From the NCBI GenBank assembly GCA_030696085.1, contig JAUYNL010000074.1, forward strand, positions 1-60,742: a stretch of DNA of 60,742 bases, written 5' to 3'. The notes under the pieces were generated by a model. That model did not search any database. It saw nothing but the letters and a program-made list of their open reading frames with translations, and had not been told where the DNA came from. Below, piece by piece: positions 24,999-34,559 of this stretch (positions within the stretch are counted from its first letter, which is position 1; each line of letters begins with the position of its first letter). The translations under genes and the position numbers were made by a program. Origin of the DNA: Luteolibacter sp. (lineage in GTDB: Bacteria > Verrucomicrobiota > Verrucomicrobiia > Verrucomicrobiales > Akkermansiaceae).

Positions 24999-25882
24999 GC
25001 TCTGGGGTGGGCGTCGTCGTAGGCTTGCTTGAGGCGTTGCCTGGTGACGTGGGTGTAGATCTGGGTGGTGGAGAGCGATGCGTGGCCGAGCAGCTCCTGC
25101 ACGCTGCGGAGGTCCGCCCCGGCATCGAGCAGATGGGTGGCGAAGCTATGCCTGAGCTTGTGGGGGCTGATGGCAAACGGGATGGAGCTGTGTTTCAAGT
25201 ATTTCCTCAAGAGCAGGTCCACCGCCTGCTGGGTGATGCGGCTGCGGCGCTTGCTCAGGAACAAGGGGCCGGAAGTCACTGCGGCTTCCTGCCGGTATCG
25301 CTGGATGGCGCTCACCGCCGGCCCGCCGACCGGGACGATGCGCTCCTTGGAGCCTTTTCCGAAGATCTTCAGCGTCTCGCCGATGAAATCCACGTCCCCC
25401 ACATCGAGCGCGAGCAGTTCGGAGATCCGCAGGCCGCAGGAATAGAACAACTCGAGAATCGCCACATCACGCATCGGCAGCCATGGCGGCGATTTTTTAT
25501 CGGCCGGCAGGTGCAGTGGCATTCCTAACAGCTCATCGATCTGCGCGATGCTCAGCACCACGGGCAGGCCGCGCTCGGGTTTCGGAAGGTGGACCTCCGC
25601 CACCGGGCTGCGGCCCATGCCGCGGCGCAGCACGAGGTATTTGTAAAACGAGCGAAGCGCGGCGAACTTCAGGCGGATAGTCGCGCGTTTGAGGCCGCGT
25701 TTCATCAGCGCGAAGAGGTAGTCGCGGAAATCATCCGCGGATTCATCACGCCAGGAGGAGAAGGCGTCGCCGCGCCAGGCATGGTAGGCGGCGAGCGCGT
25801 CGCGATAGTTCACCAGCGTCCGGGGCGAGGCGCTCCGTTCGACCGTCATGAAACTGAAAAACGCGCATTCGTCGGAATCCAT
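24995..25882 (-). CDS. xerD: tyrosine recombinase, XerC/XerD type
   Basis: 295 residues. SAM-like core-binding domain (1-100) and catalytic domain with the full set: Arg152 (CGLRISELL), Lys176 (GKGSKER), His241 and Arg244 (HKLRHSFATHLL), His267 (LLGHASLST) and Tyr276. Size and motifs fit the chromosome dimer resolvases rather than an element integrase, and no attachment repeats or element flank it. XerC and XerD cannot be separated by eye. Overlaps the SGNH hydrolase gene by four bases. Confidence 0.88.
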   Translation of the reverse strand: MDSDECAFFSFMTVERSASPRTLVNYRDALAAYHAWRGDAFSSWRDESADDFRDYLFALMKRGLKRATIRLKFAALRSFYKYLVLRRGMGRSPVAEVHLPKPERGLPVVLSIAQIDELLGMPLHLPADKKSPPWLPMRDVAILELFYSCGLRISELLALDVGDVDFIGETLKIFGKGSKERIVPVGGPAVSAIQRYRQEAAVTSGPLFLSKRRSRITQQAVDLLLRKYLKHSSIPFAISPHKLRHSFATHLLDAGADLRSVQELLGHASLSTTQIYTHVTRQRLKQAYDDAHPRA

Positions 25883-26020
25883 ACTCCGGCGCGGAGTCTA
25901 TGCGAGCGGAATCCCAAGACCAAGCAAAAGCAGGCGCGGCAGGCCCGGCCGGCGAATGATCCCAAACCGCCTGCTAATTGAATTGTCGGATCGATGCGCG
26001 GCGGGTTTGAATCCGCCACC

Positions 26021-27640
26021 ATGATCACCAAAGCAATCCGACGCTCGCTGACGGGTCTTGCCGCGCTGGGTTTCGCGTTCCTGTTGAGCGCCTGTTATGA
26101 AACCAGGCAGGAATTCACCCTCAATCCGGACGGCTCCGGCAAGCTGCTGCACGAGTGCTCGTTCCAGAACGTAAATCTGGGCAACAAGGAGGAGAGTCCG
26201 GAAGATGCCCTGCAAGCCGCGGTTGCGAGGATCATCAACGATTCCAAGGGGGTGGATGCCTGGGACGACGTGAGTTTCAAACTGCTCGATGACGGGCGGA
26301 TGTGGTTCCGCGGCACGGCTTACTTCAAGAAGCTCGAGGCCCTTGAAATTCAGAATCAAAGCATGTTCACCTTCAAATGGAATGACATCGGAACCGGCAA
26401 GGCGGAACTCGTTCTCAACCTGAAAAAGTCCGCTGAGCCGAAGGAAAAGAAGGAACCCGCGGAGATGACGCCGGAGGAGCGGACGAAGAAAATCAAGGCG
26501 GAGCGGGCGAAATTCCAACAAGCCAAGCCGATGTTTTCCGCAATGCTCGGCGGCTTGAAGCAGACGGTGGCGTTCCGCCTTCCGGGCAAGGTGGAGTCCA
26601 GTTCGAATTTCAAATCGGACAGCCCCGGCGTGCTTGGACTGAGCTTCGAAGGCGCGAAGATGATCGAGGCGCTCGAAAAACTCATATCCGATGACGACTG
26701 GCTCGCCAAACAGGGATTCGATGCCCAAAGCGCGCCCGAACTCGATGCCGAGCTGGCCGGAATGCTATTCGGCGAGAAGGCCGCCATCTCGGCGAAGATC
26801 TCCACCACGGCCAAGCCCCTGTTCGATTATGCGGCCGGTCTGGCCACCGCCAAAAAGGGAGCGGACGCGCTGCAGAAGAAACTCGGAGTCCTTGCCATCG
26901 CGTCTCCGGCAGAAGGCGGCGAACTGAAATCCATCAAGGTGGTCGGCGTGCGCATGGCGCGGGAGGTGGACAAGAAGCTCGATCTGCGTCCCTTCCATCA
27001 GGATGCGGGTTATACATTCTCCGTGCTCGCCGAATTTTCCGGGAGCGTGCTGGACGTCACCGACAAGAGCGTGATCACCAGCGCGACGGCCAGCGACGGC
27101 AGCAGCCTGGTGAAGGGCAACCGTGATTGGGACCGCCGGCTGGGTTTCCCGAAACTCTCGGCGGACAACGCCTCCGTGATGTTCGATCTGGAACTGAAAC
27201 TTCCCGCGCCCGGAGTGCAGGGCATCAAGGAGGTTTCCGGTGTCCTGCAATACCGCGTGGCGGAAGGGACCAAGGAAATCGATCTTGGTCCGATGGAACT
27301 CAAGGCCGGTGCGAAGGCGACCGAACTCGGAGCGGAGATCAAGGACATTAAGGATGGCTGGAAGAAGGACGGTTCCAAGGAAATTGAACTTTCACTCAAA
27401 CTCAAACCGCAGGACCTGAAATCCGTGAGCCTCGTGGTCGACGGAGTCAAAACCGAGCTGAAACGTAGCGGCTACAGCGGCATGAACACGACCACGACCT
27501 TCAGCCTGCAATCCGAAAGCGCCCTGCCGGAAAAGGCCACCCTCATCGTGGAAATCCACGACAAACTTCAGACCTTTGAGGCTCCCTTCAGGCTTGAAAA
27601 CCTCTCGCTGCTTGGCGAAGCCCTGGTTCCCGGCGCGTGA
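26021..27640 (+). CDS. large lipoprotein of unknown function
   Basis: 539 residues from the ATG at 26021. The signal ends in lipobox LSAC (Cys near 27). The mature part starts YETRQEFTLNPDGSGKLLHE, a pattern seen at the start of several uncharacterised PVC lipoproteins, followed by a Lys/Glu-rich helical insertion (KKSAEPKEKKEPAEMTPEER, about 138-175) and repeated beta-rich segments. No catalytic motif is evident. It stands alone, divergent from xerD. Role unassigned; surface or periplasmic location is inferred from the lipobox. Confidence 0.75.
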   Translation: MITKAIRRSLTGLAALGFAFLLSACYETRQEFTLNPDGSGKLLHECSFQNVNLGNKEESPEDALQAAVARIINDSKGVDAWDDVSFKLLDDGRMWFRGTAYFKKLEALEIQNQSMFTFKWNDIGTGKAELVLNLKKSAEPKEKKEPAEMTPEERTKKIKAERAKFQQAKPMFSAMLGGLKQTVAFRLPGKVESSSNFKSDSPGVLGLSFEGAKMIEALEKLISDDDWLAKQGFDAQSAPELDAELAGMLFGEKAAISAKISTTAKPLFDYAAGLATAKKGADALQKKLGVLAIASPAEGGELKSIKVVGVRMAREVDKKLDLRPFHQDAGYTFSVLAEFSGSVLDVTDKSVITSATASDGSSLVKGNRDWDRRLGFPKLSADNASVMFDLELKLPAPGVQGIKEVSGVLQYRVAEGTKEIDLGPMELKAGAKATELGAEIKDIKDGWKKDGSKEIELSLKLKPQDLKSVSLVVDGVKTELKRSGYSGMNTTTTFSLQSESALPEKATLIVEIHDKLQTFEAPFRLENLSLLGEALVPGA

Positions 27641-27752
27641 GCGGCGCAGGCGCGGCCGCGTGTGAAAGAACAGCGTCCCCGCCATCGTTTCCTCATGGCG
27701 AATGACCGCTTGTCGCTAGCTGTTCTCCGCAGGAGGATCCATTCATCAACTT

Positions 27753-28610
27753 ATGAAACGCCGCTCGTTGTTCACCATGATTCCCGCCGCCTCCGCTCTG
27801 CTTGCGATGCGCTCCAAGGGCGCCCCCATCGCCCAGAATGCGCTCACGCCCGCCGGTTTCGGCATTTCCGTGCAGTGCTGGTCGTTCAAGGAGTTCACCC
27901 TGTTCGAAGCCATTGAGATGGCCGCTGCCGCAGGCATGGGCGGCGTCGAAGTCTTTCCCGGGCAGAAACTCGGCGGCGAGCATGGCGATGCGAAATTCGG
28001 CCCCGAGCTTCCCGACGACAAGATCCAGGCCGTGCTCGCGCACCTGAAAAAACACGGGCTCGCCGCCTACAACTTCGGAGTCACCGGCATTCCGAAAGAG
28101 GAGGACAAGGCGCGCAAGTTCTTCGATCTGGCGAAGAAAATGAATCTCTACGGCATCACCACCGAATCCCTCGACGCGCTGGACACCCTCGAAAAACTTG
28201 CCGCGGAATACGACATCAAGGTATGTTTCCACAATCATCCGAAACCCACCGCCTTGTGGAATCCGGAGACTGTCTGGAAAGCCATCGACGGCCGCCACAA
28301 GAACATCGGCTACTGCGCCGACATCGGGCACTGGGCCAGCTCCGGACTTGATCCGTTAGAAGTGGTGGGAAAAATCGCCCCGCGTGTTCACTCGTTCCAC
28401 ATGAAGGATCGCGAATCGATCGGGAAGTAGTCGCACGACCGTCCATTTGGCACCGGCGTCATCGATAACATTGCGATTCTCGATGAAGTCCGCAAACACG
28501 GTTTCGCCGGCAATGTGACCATTGAATACGAACACAACTGGAAGACCAATCTGGCGGAAGTCGCCCAGTGCGCCGGTTTCCTGCGTGCTTATTCAAAAAT
28601 GCGCGCTTGA
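27753..28610 (+). pseudogene. exported sugar-phosphate isomerase/epimerase interrupted by an in-frame TAG
   Basis: An export signal (MKRRSLFTMIPAASALLA) precedes a TIM-barrel xylose-isomerase-like domain: GISVQCWSFKEFTLFEAIE, VCFHNHPKPT, GYCADIGHWASSGLDP, VHSFHMKDRE. A TAG codon at 28428-28430 stops it after 225 residues, but the same frame continues without shift through SHDRPFGTGVIDNIAILDE and VTIEYEHNWKTNLAEVAQC to TGA at 28608. Those sequences are the normal end of the family, so a single nonsense change split the gene. Genuine readthrough is possible but unsupported. Confidence 0.82.
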
Positions 28611-28772
28611 GCGTGCATCGCCGTGCCGGAAGCGGGAGTCGGACTCACTTGAAACGATTCGCCACGCTGCTCGACACGGTATTCTTGGAGGGCACCCGGT
28701 TTTTAGCTGCGGAGGCGTCCGCCACACCCGGCATGCGGTGGTATGTGTCTGCATTCATGTGATTTGGGAGGT

Positions 28773-30959
28773 TCAGCGATTGCGTCCTCGTTTTTGTTCG
28801 CCCTCTTCCTGATGCTGGCGGGAGCGTTCCTGTTGGCGTTGGGATTCCTGCGCCTGCTCGCGGGCCCGTTCCTGCTGGCGACGGTTTTGTTCGAGTTGTT
28901 GTTCGCGTGCCCGTTCCTGCTGGCGACGGTTTTGTTCGAGTTGTTGTTCGCGTGCCCGTTCCTGCTGGCGGCGGTTTTGTTCGAGTTGTTGTTCGCGTGC
29001 CTGTTCCTGCTGGAGTTGTTGCTCGCGAGCTTGTTCCTGTGATTCGCGGCGTGCGGTTTCAGGTTTTGGTTCCGGGGTTGTCTCAGGCTGAGGATTGGCT
29101 TCCGCAGGTTGGAATGGGCGTGCTTGCTCCAGTTGCGGTTGGCGGGCTTCGTGCTGGCGGCGGGTTTGCTCCTTCTGCTGCTGGCGTGCTTGTTCCTGCT
29201 GGCGCCGTGATTCGCGGCGTGCGGTTTCAGGTTTTGGCTCAGGAGTCGCTTCCGGTTGAGGATTGGCTTCCGCAGGTTGGAATGGGCGTGCTTGCTCCAG
29301 TTGCGGTTGGCGTGCCTGTTCGCGCGGGCGGCGGGATTGATCCAAATGCTGCTGGCGCTGGGATTCGCGGCCTGCGGTTTCAGGCTTCGGCTCAGGAGTC
29401 GGCTCCGGTTGTGGGGGAACTTTCGCAGTTTGTGGCGGGCGTGTCTGCTCCACTTGGCGCTGCGGTTGGCGGGCCTGATCGCGCGGGCGCCCGGCTTGCG
29501 GCTCCCGCTGGGATGGCTCCTGGCGGCGTGTGTTGTCCGTGGTTTCCTGACGCTCCTGAGTGCGCTCGCGGGTGGATGGGCGGCTGAGTTCGCTGGCTTG
29601 ACGGCGGTTGCTTTCGAGTGTTTCGAGGCGGCGTTGCCTGAAGGTTTCACGACCACCGAGCTCCGTAATCGATTGCTCGGCTTTGGCACGGTTTTGTTCG
29701 CGTGACTGGCGGAAGCGGGTGGCGACTTCCGGGCGGAGCGGCTCGGGGCGATCGACCTTCACGGAGTCCAAACGATTCTTGATCTTGTCAGGTCTCAATC
29801 CCTCGTTCCATGCGGCATCCAGTTCGGGCGCGGAGACACGCAGGCGATTTCCGTTGATGCGCGGGCGCATGCCCAGCGAGTCGCGGCCGGGCCTGCCGTG
29901 GCGGTCCACATCGAGGCGGTAGAACGGCATGGGTTTGCCAAGCCTGCGATTGATATCACCATATTTAGGTCCCCCGCTGATGACGCGGTGCTTGTGGACA
30001 TGGATGTTGGTGATGTTGACGGTTTGGCGGTAGAAGTTCTGGTTTCCCTGATAGGGCAGGCAATGGCGGTGGATGGGACCGCCGAAGTGGCGAATTTCCA
30101 CGAAGTTGAACCATGGCGCGCTGATGCCGAAGGTCACATCCACCGTGGAATCCCAGTGATGCTTGCGATAGGCGAGGGTTTCCGGCGGCAGCGGGGCCCA
30201 GCCGATGTGGCTGCCGCTGCTGCGCCATGATACCCACGATGGAGCCCATTCGGAGCCGGGCACCCAGCACCAGCCGCGACCGCGCAATAGGGCCCAGCGG
30301 CCATAATGATAGGTGGCCCAGCCGAAGGGTTCATCGGAGATCCAGGTCCAGCCATGGTCGCTGCATGCCCAGCGGCCGCGGGTATAGGGCCGCCATGAAA
30401 CATCGCGCACGATCACCGGTTGCCAGATGTAGCCGTAATCCGGCGTTTCAAACCAGGAGCCGTAGGCGGAAAGCGAGTCATAAAACATCCCGTAGTCGGC
30501 CACGGGAACCCGCACCACGTCGTTGTCTTCGAAGGTGATGGCTTCGATGCCGGCAAGCTCCCGGTCGCGTTCGCTGAGGTCCAGATCGCGTTGTTTGAGT
30601 TCGCCCTGCTTTTCCTCGATGACGGCTTCGAGTTGCATGATGCCTCCCTCGCGTCTTGCGAGTTCCTCCTCGCGTTGGCGGAGCGCCTCGGTCTCGGCTG
30701 CGGCGGCCTCGCCCTGCCGTTGTCCGAGTTCGGCGCGCGCCTCTTCGATCTGTTGGCGTTCGCGTTCGATGGAGTCGCGCTCTGCGGCGAGCCGCTGTTC
30801 TTCAAGCTGGCGTTCGAGTTCCTGTTGTCGCTCGACGGCTTCGTTGGCCTTGCGTTCGAGTTCGGCGAGTTTTTTCGCGGCATCGGGAGTGGATGAGTCG
30901 CAGCCGGCGGCCAGCAGGGAGACGAGGATGGCGAGGGGAAGCATTGGAAAAACTTTCAT
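28773..30959 (-). CDS. DUF6600-like lipoprotein with coiled coil and Gln/Arg/Glu repeat tail
   Basis: 728 residues. Lipobox LAAGC (Cys20); residues 25-135 are a highly charged coiled coil (ELERQLEEQRLAAERDSIER). About 150-330 is a Trp/Tyr/Gly-rich domain (RDVSWRPYTRGRWACSDHGW, GWCWVPGSEWAPSWVSW) of the DUF6600 type. From about 450 to the end it is low-complexity Gln/Arg/Glu with proline spacers, including three 15-residue repeats EQQLEQNRRQQERAR. Likely an envelope structural protein. It follows the SufR-like regulator by 72 bases and may close the exbB operon. Confidence 0.8.
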   Translation of the reverse strand: MKVFPMLPLAILVSLLAAGCDSSTPDAAKKLAELERKANEAVERQQELERQLEEQRLAAERDSIERERQQIEEARAELGQRQGEAAAAETEALRQREEELARREGGIMQLEAVIEEKQGELKQRDLDLSERDRELAGIEAITFEDNDVVRVPVADYGMFYDSLSAYGSWFETPDYGYIWQPVIVRDVSWRPYTRGRWACSDHGWTWISDEPFGWATYHYGRWALLRGRGWCWVPGSEWAPSWVSWRSSGSHIGWAPLPPETLAYRKHHWDSTVDVTFGISAPWFNFVEIRHFGGPIHRHCLPYQGNQNFYRQTVNITNIHVHKHRVISGGPKYGDINRRLGKPMPFYRLDVDRHGRPGRDSLGMRPRINGNRLRVSAPELDAAWNEGLRPDKIKNRLDSVKVDRPEPLRPEVATRFRQSREQNRAKAEQSITELGGRETFRQRRLETLESNRRQASELSRPSTRERTQERQETTDNTRRQEPSQREPQAGRPRDQARQPQRQVEQTRPPQTAKVPPQPEPTPEPKPETAGRESQRQQHLDQSRRPREQARQPQLEQARPFQPAEANPQPEATPEPKPETARRESRRQQEQARQQQKEQTRRQHEARQPQLEQARPFQPAEANPQPETTPEPKPETARRESQEQAREQQLQQEQAREQQLEQNRRQQERAREQQLEQNRRQQERAREQQLEQNRRQQERAREQAQESQRQQERSRQHQEEGEQKRGRNR
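28867..29001 (-). repeat. three tandem 45-bp repeats inside the DUF6600-like gene
   Basis: Three consecutive 45-base units (28867-28911, 28912-28956, 28957-29001), differing by about one base, encode EQQLEQNRRQQERAR each. In-frame, so gain or loss of units would change protein length without frameshift. Confidence 0.9.
29041..29315 (-). repeat. two long direct repeats (about 100 bp) in the DUF6600-like gene
   Basis: Segments near 29041-29145 and 29211-29315 are nearly the same and encode EQARPFQPAEANPQPE followed by TPEPKPETARRES. A third, more diverged copy lies near 29360. They add to the repeat structure of the tail. Confidence 0.75.
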
Positions 30960-31031
30960 AATGGCAATGGATTCGCGAACTTCGACGCGGAGCGGGTGAT
31001 CGTCATTCAGGAAATTTTCCGCTCCCTGAGA

Positions 31032-31679
31032 TCAGGTGAGTTCAAACAGGATGCGGGGCGTGGTTTCGCGGCCGCCGGGGATTTCGCGGCGGACGACGCG
31101 GGTGCCGATCGCTTGTTCGATCATGCGGGTTTCCATCATGATGGTGCGCGGGTAGCGTTCGAAAATCCGCTGCATTGGGTTGTGGACTTCCACGATGCGG
31201 CCGGGCTGGCCCGATTCCTGTTCCCAAAGGCTGGCACAGCCATCCTTTTGGCGCTGGAGCACGAGTTTCTCCGCTTTTTCGGCGGGAGCCGGGAGGTTTT
31301 CGAGTTGTTTTTCCAAGCGGTCGCCGAGCTTCGCGAAGTGTTGGAAAAGAAGTTTTTCCGGCGCGCTCTCGCCATGAATCAGGCGGAGTTCATCGAGCAG
31401 GCAGAGCGTGAAATCCGTGCCGGTCTGGGGAAACAAGGCATCGGACTTGGCGGCGAGGCTGTAGAAAATCTCCGGCCGCCCGACTGCGGTGCGGGGCAGG
31501 CGGGTGCGGATCAGGTATCCGGCCTTGGCGAGGGCGTCGCATTGGATTTTCACGGTCATGTAGCTGCCCTTCATCGCCCGGGAAATCTCACTGACGGGCA
31601 TGCCGCCGGACAGCTTGAGCGTCTCGATGACGCTTCGCCATTGGGGTTTGATCAGGTCTCTGAATACCGGAAGGAGCAT
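31032..31679 (-). CDS. winged-helix regulator, SufR-like but without Fe-S cysteines
   Basis: 215 residues. N-terminal wHTH (LKLSGGMPVSEISRAMKGSYMTVKIQCDALAKAGYL). The middle (EKLLFQHFAKLGDRLEKQL) and end (VEVHNPMQRIFERYPRTIMMETRM, then VVRREI) follow the SufR/DeoR-like C-terminal layout, in which HNC, a CxxC-type pair and a late Cys-Cys hold a cluster. Here the HNC is HNP and the last cysteines are missing, so redox sensing by a cluster is unlikely. Starts 36 bases after the TPR gene; could regulate the exbB-exbD-TPR cluster. Confidence 0.7.
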   Translation of the reverse strand: MLLPVFRDLIKPQWRSVIETLKLSGGMPVSEISRAMKGSYMTVKIQCDALAKAGYLIRTRLPRTAVGRPEIFYSLAAKSDALFPQTGTDFTLCLLDELRLIHGESAPEKLLFQHFAKLGDRLEKQLENLPAPAEKAEKLVLQRQKDGCASLWEQESGQPGRIVEVHNPMQRIFERYPRTIMMETRMIEQAIGTRVVRREIPGGRETTPRILFELT

Positions 31680-31714
31680 CTAGAGCGTCTTTTTGGTGAT
31701 GGAAACTGCGGGAT

Positions 31715-34084
31715 TCAAGGTGCCTTCCAATCGGGAAACTGGGCGGCGAGCTGCTGGCGGTATTTGTCGGCCTCGGCCTTGTCGGCCTGTTTTTCGAGGG
31801 CTTGGATCAGTTTCCAAAGTGCGAGCGGCTTGAGGTCCTTGTCCTCGTGGAAGTTGACGACGATGAGGTATTCGGCGGAGGCTTTTTTTGCATTGCCGGA
31901 CTTCATTTCGAGGTCGCCTAACAAGATGCGCAGTCCGGCGCTGGTGCGGCCTTGCGGGCGCAGGGAGAGGGCCTCATCGGCGGCGATGCGGGCCTCGGCG
32001 GGGCGGTCGAGCGCGAGCAGGGCGCGGCCGCGGTCGAGCTGGCCATCGGCTTTCCAGGCGGGGTTTTCCTCCACGGCTAGCACATTGGCGGCGGCTCCGA
32101 GCGCGCCTTCGGCATCGCCGGTTTCGAGGCGTGATTTGGCGAGGTAGCGCCAGACTTCCTTGGGGGTGGCGCGGGGTTCGTCCGGGCTGGCGATGAGGCC
32201 GAGGCACTTGGAGGCGAGGGGGTAGTCGCCGGCGTTGTAGGACTGCATGCCGGCCCACTGGAGGATCTGCTCGGGGATGTCGGAATCGTATTTGCCATCG
32301 ATGGCGAGATTGATTTCGGCGGTGAGTTTCCGCGCGTCCTGGGAGGCGAAGTAGCCGAGGGCGAGCAGGATGCCGGCGTGCTTGCGGTAGGCGTCCGGGC
32401 GCAGGGTGCGGGCCTTTTCGAGATAGGGGATGGCATCCTTGGCGGCGTTGGTTTTCACCAGGCCCCAGCCGATCCAGTAGTTGGCCTCGCCCTGCTGGTT
32501 GTCGCTGAGGTTTTCCACGTTCTGCAAGAGCCCCTGGTAGCGGATAATCATGTCCGGGATATTGTTTTCGGCGCGGCGCATGCGTGCGGATTCCAGCCAG
32601 GCGAAGGAAACGAGGTCCGCGGGGGTGCCGGTGGCGGCGGTGAGGCGGTCGAAGTCGGCGATGGCTTTCTGCGGCTCGGCGCTCTCGACATGGGCCTTGG
32701 CGCGCTTGGCGAGGGCGGAGGAGACGCGCGGGTCTTCCGGGTAGCGCGTGATGAACTCGGTGAGCGAGCGTACGGCTCCCTGGTGCTCGCCGGCCTCGGC
32801 GAGGCACCAGCCGCGCTGATAGAGCAGGCCGGGGCGGTTTTTCTCGCTGACGGCGCTGGCGTTGACCTCGTTGTAAACCTTGGCGGCGGCGGCGGTCTGC
32901 TTGTTGGCGAAGAGCGTCTCCGCCTTCATCATCAGCGCGGTGTGGATGCGGGAATCCTCGGGCCGGAATTTCTGATAGAGCTGGAGGAAGGCGTCCACCT
33001 GATCGGGCAGATGCCGGCCTTCGATCTGGAAGAAGCAGAGCAGGCGGTAGTAGGAGGCCTGGAAGGCGAGATCGGACTGGGGCTTGACGAGTTTTTCGAC
33101 CTCGCGGAAGAGCACGAGTGCCTCGGCGGGTTGCTTGAGGCGCATGTGGGCGCGCGCGGCGATCATCAGGCGGGCGGCTTCCTTGTCACCGGCGGCCTTC
33201 ACGCTGCTGCTGCGGAAGACGCTGATCACCTCCTTGTATTCCTGTTTCGCGAAGTGATTGCCCATCAGCGCGGTCTGGGCGTCGGCGCGGAAGTCCTCCA
33301 TGCCCGGGGTGCGCATGATCAGGGCGAGGTAGCGGTCGGCGAGATCGGTCCTGCCGAGTTTGGTGGCGGTGAGCGCGGCCTGCAGGGCGGCCTCGCCACG
33401 GACCTTGGCGACGTAGGGGGCGGCGATCACTTCCTCGAAGCGGCCGAGCGCCTCGTCGGTTTTACCGGTCTTGAGGGCGAGGTGGCCGAGGGCGACCTTG
33501 GCCTGCGGTGCGAACAGTCCGCCGGCCGGATCATCGACGACCTTGTTGAACGAGGTGATGGCCTCGCGGTCGCGGCCGAGCAGGCGGTAGCAGTTGCCGG
33601 CGAAGTAGTTGCCGCGCGGGCGCTCCTCCGGCTTGGCGGCATTGGCGGCGTAGCGCTCGAACATCGGGGCGGCGAAGGCATATTCGCCCTTGTTGTAGTG
33701 ATCGGCGGCGAGCGTGTAGGCTGCGGCGGCGGCCCACTTGCCCTTGGCGTAGCGGTTGATGAGGGTGCTGAAGCAGCGTTTTCCCTCCTCGATCTGGCCG
33801 GATTGATAGTAGCTGTTGCCGAGGTACCACCATGCCATTTCGGCGTTCGGGTGGTTCGGGAAAGAGCTGAGATATTCGGAAAAGATCTGGCCTGCGCGCT
33901 GATAGTAGTCGGCGCGGTTGGTGAGATTGGTGGCGCGCTGTGCGGAATCGTAGAGGTTTTTTCCGCGCTGGAAGAAATCAGTGGAGGCATCCGGAGCCAG
34001 CGCGGGGTCCACCACTCCGGCGCGCGGGGCCTGGGCGGCCGCCGGGCAGGCGAGGAGCAAAGTCAGTGCGAGCGTGCGTTTCAA
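31715..34084 (-). CDS. exported tetratricopeptide-repeat protein
   Basis: 789 residues. The best start is TTG at 34084, because it gives a signal peptide (KRTLALTLLLACPAAAQA); reading frame continues upstream only as an antisense of exbD/exbB. The mature protein is almost entirely TPR-like helical pairs (EMAWWYLGNSYYQSGQIEEGKR, ALGHLALKTGKTDEALGRFEEV), over 15 repeats. Periplasmic scaffolding is inferred. It begins 42 bases after exbD and lies in the same order as in ExbB-ExbD-TPR systems of other Gram-negatives. Confidence 0.8.
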   Translation of the reverse strand: MKRTLALTLLLACPAAAQAPRAGVVDPALAPDASTDFFQRGKNLYDSAQRATNLTNRADYYQRAGQIFSEYLSSFPNHPNAEMAWWYLGNSYYQSGQIEEGKRCFSTLINRYAKGKWAAAAAYTLAADHYNKGEYAFAAPMFERYAANAAKPEERPRGNYFAGNCYRLLGRDREAITSFNKVVDDPAGGLFAPQAKVALGHLALKTGKTDEALGRFEEVIAAPYVAKVRGEAALQAALTATKLGRTDLADRYLALIMRTPGMEDFRADAQTALMGNHFAKQEYKEVISVFRSSSVKAAGDKEAARLMIAARAHMRLKQPAEALVLFREVEKLVKPQSDLAFQASYYRLLCFFQIEGRHLPDQVDAFLQLYQKFRPEDSRIHTALMMKAETLFANKQTAAAAKVYNEVNASAVSEKNRPGLLYQRGWCLAEAGEHQGAVRSLTEFITRYPEDPRVSSALAKRAKAHVESAEPQKAIADFDRLTAATGTPADLVSFAWLESARMRRAENNIPDMIIRYQGLLQNVENLSDNQQGEANYWIGWGLVKTNAAKDAIPYLEKARTLRPDAYRKHAGILLALGYFASQDARKLTAEINLAIDGKYDSDIPEQILQWAGMQSYNAGDYPLASKCLGLIASPDEPRATPKEVWRYLAKSRLETGDAEGALGAAANVLAVEENPAWKADGQLDRGRALLALDRPAEARIAADEALSLRPQGRTSAGLRILLGDLEMKSGNAKKASAEYLIVVNFHEDKDLKPLALWKLIQALEKQADKAEADKYRQQLAAQFPDWKAP

Positions 34085-34125
34085 AATATCGTGAGCGGTG
34101 TCCGTATGGGATAACTGGGTGCGGA

Positions 34126-34545
34126 TCACTCCGCGGGAGTGGGTCTCTGGGTGGCGAAGGAGATGTTCCAGATGCCGGCTTTCTGGCAGGTATCGATGAC
34201 CTCGACGATGCGCTGGTAGGCCACGCCGCCATCGCCTCGGATGCGCACGGGCTGGTTCTCGAACTGCCGGGCGATGGCGGCGAGTTTTTCGTGGAGCTGC
34301 GGCAGTTCCACGGTGCCGCCCTCCACGCGGATGACGCCGGTGGCCAGCACGTTGATGATGATTTCCCCTCGCGGGCGGTTGAGCTCGGAGCCCTCCTCGG
34401 CGGTAGGCACGGAAACATTGAGCTCGGTTTCCGAGCGACTGAACTGCCAGGTCACTATGAAGAAAATAAGCAGCAGGAACACGATGTCGATCATCGGCGC
34501 CAATTGCATGCCCGCAGGCTCCGGCTGACGGCTGGAGAATTTCAT
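34126..34545 (-). CDS. exbD: ExbD/TolR-family biopolymer transport protein
   Basis: 139 residues. A single membrane helix contains MQLAPMIDIVFLLLIFFIVT, with the protonatable Asp19 or so in the MIDIVFLLL motif, followed by a periplasmic domain (RPRGEIIINVLATGVIRVEGG). Works with ExbB/TolQ (14 bases upstream) to turn proton flow into force on a periplasmic or outer-membrane partner. No TonB is encoded nearby; the TPR protein sits in its place. Confidence 0.93.
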   Translation of the reverse strand: MKFSSRQPEPAGMQLAPMIDIVFLLLIFFIVTWQFSRSETELNVSVPTAEEGSELNRPRGEIIINVLATGVIRVEGGTVELPQLHEKLAAIARQFENQPVRIRGDGGVAYQRIVEVIDTCQKAGIWNISFATQRPTPAE

Positions 34546-34559
34546 GAGTGGTGAAAAAA

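Noticed and set aside
24995-25882. Xer-type recombinase as marker of an integrated element
   Set aside because: No direct repeats, tRNA target or element genes nearby; motifs fit housekeeping Xer.
28568-28762. 64-codon plus-strand frame (AGSGSRTHLKRF)
   Set aside because: Overlaps the end of the isomerase pseudogene; could be part of a dispersed repeat but I cannot show it.
28867-29001. CRISPR-like array
   Set aside because: Repeats are contiguous without spacers and encode an in-frame protein repeat.
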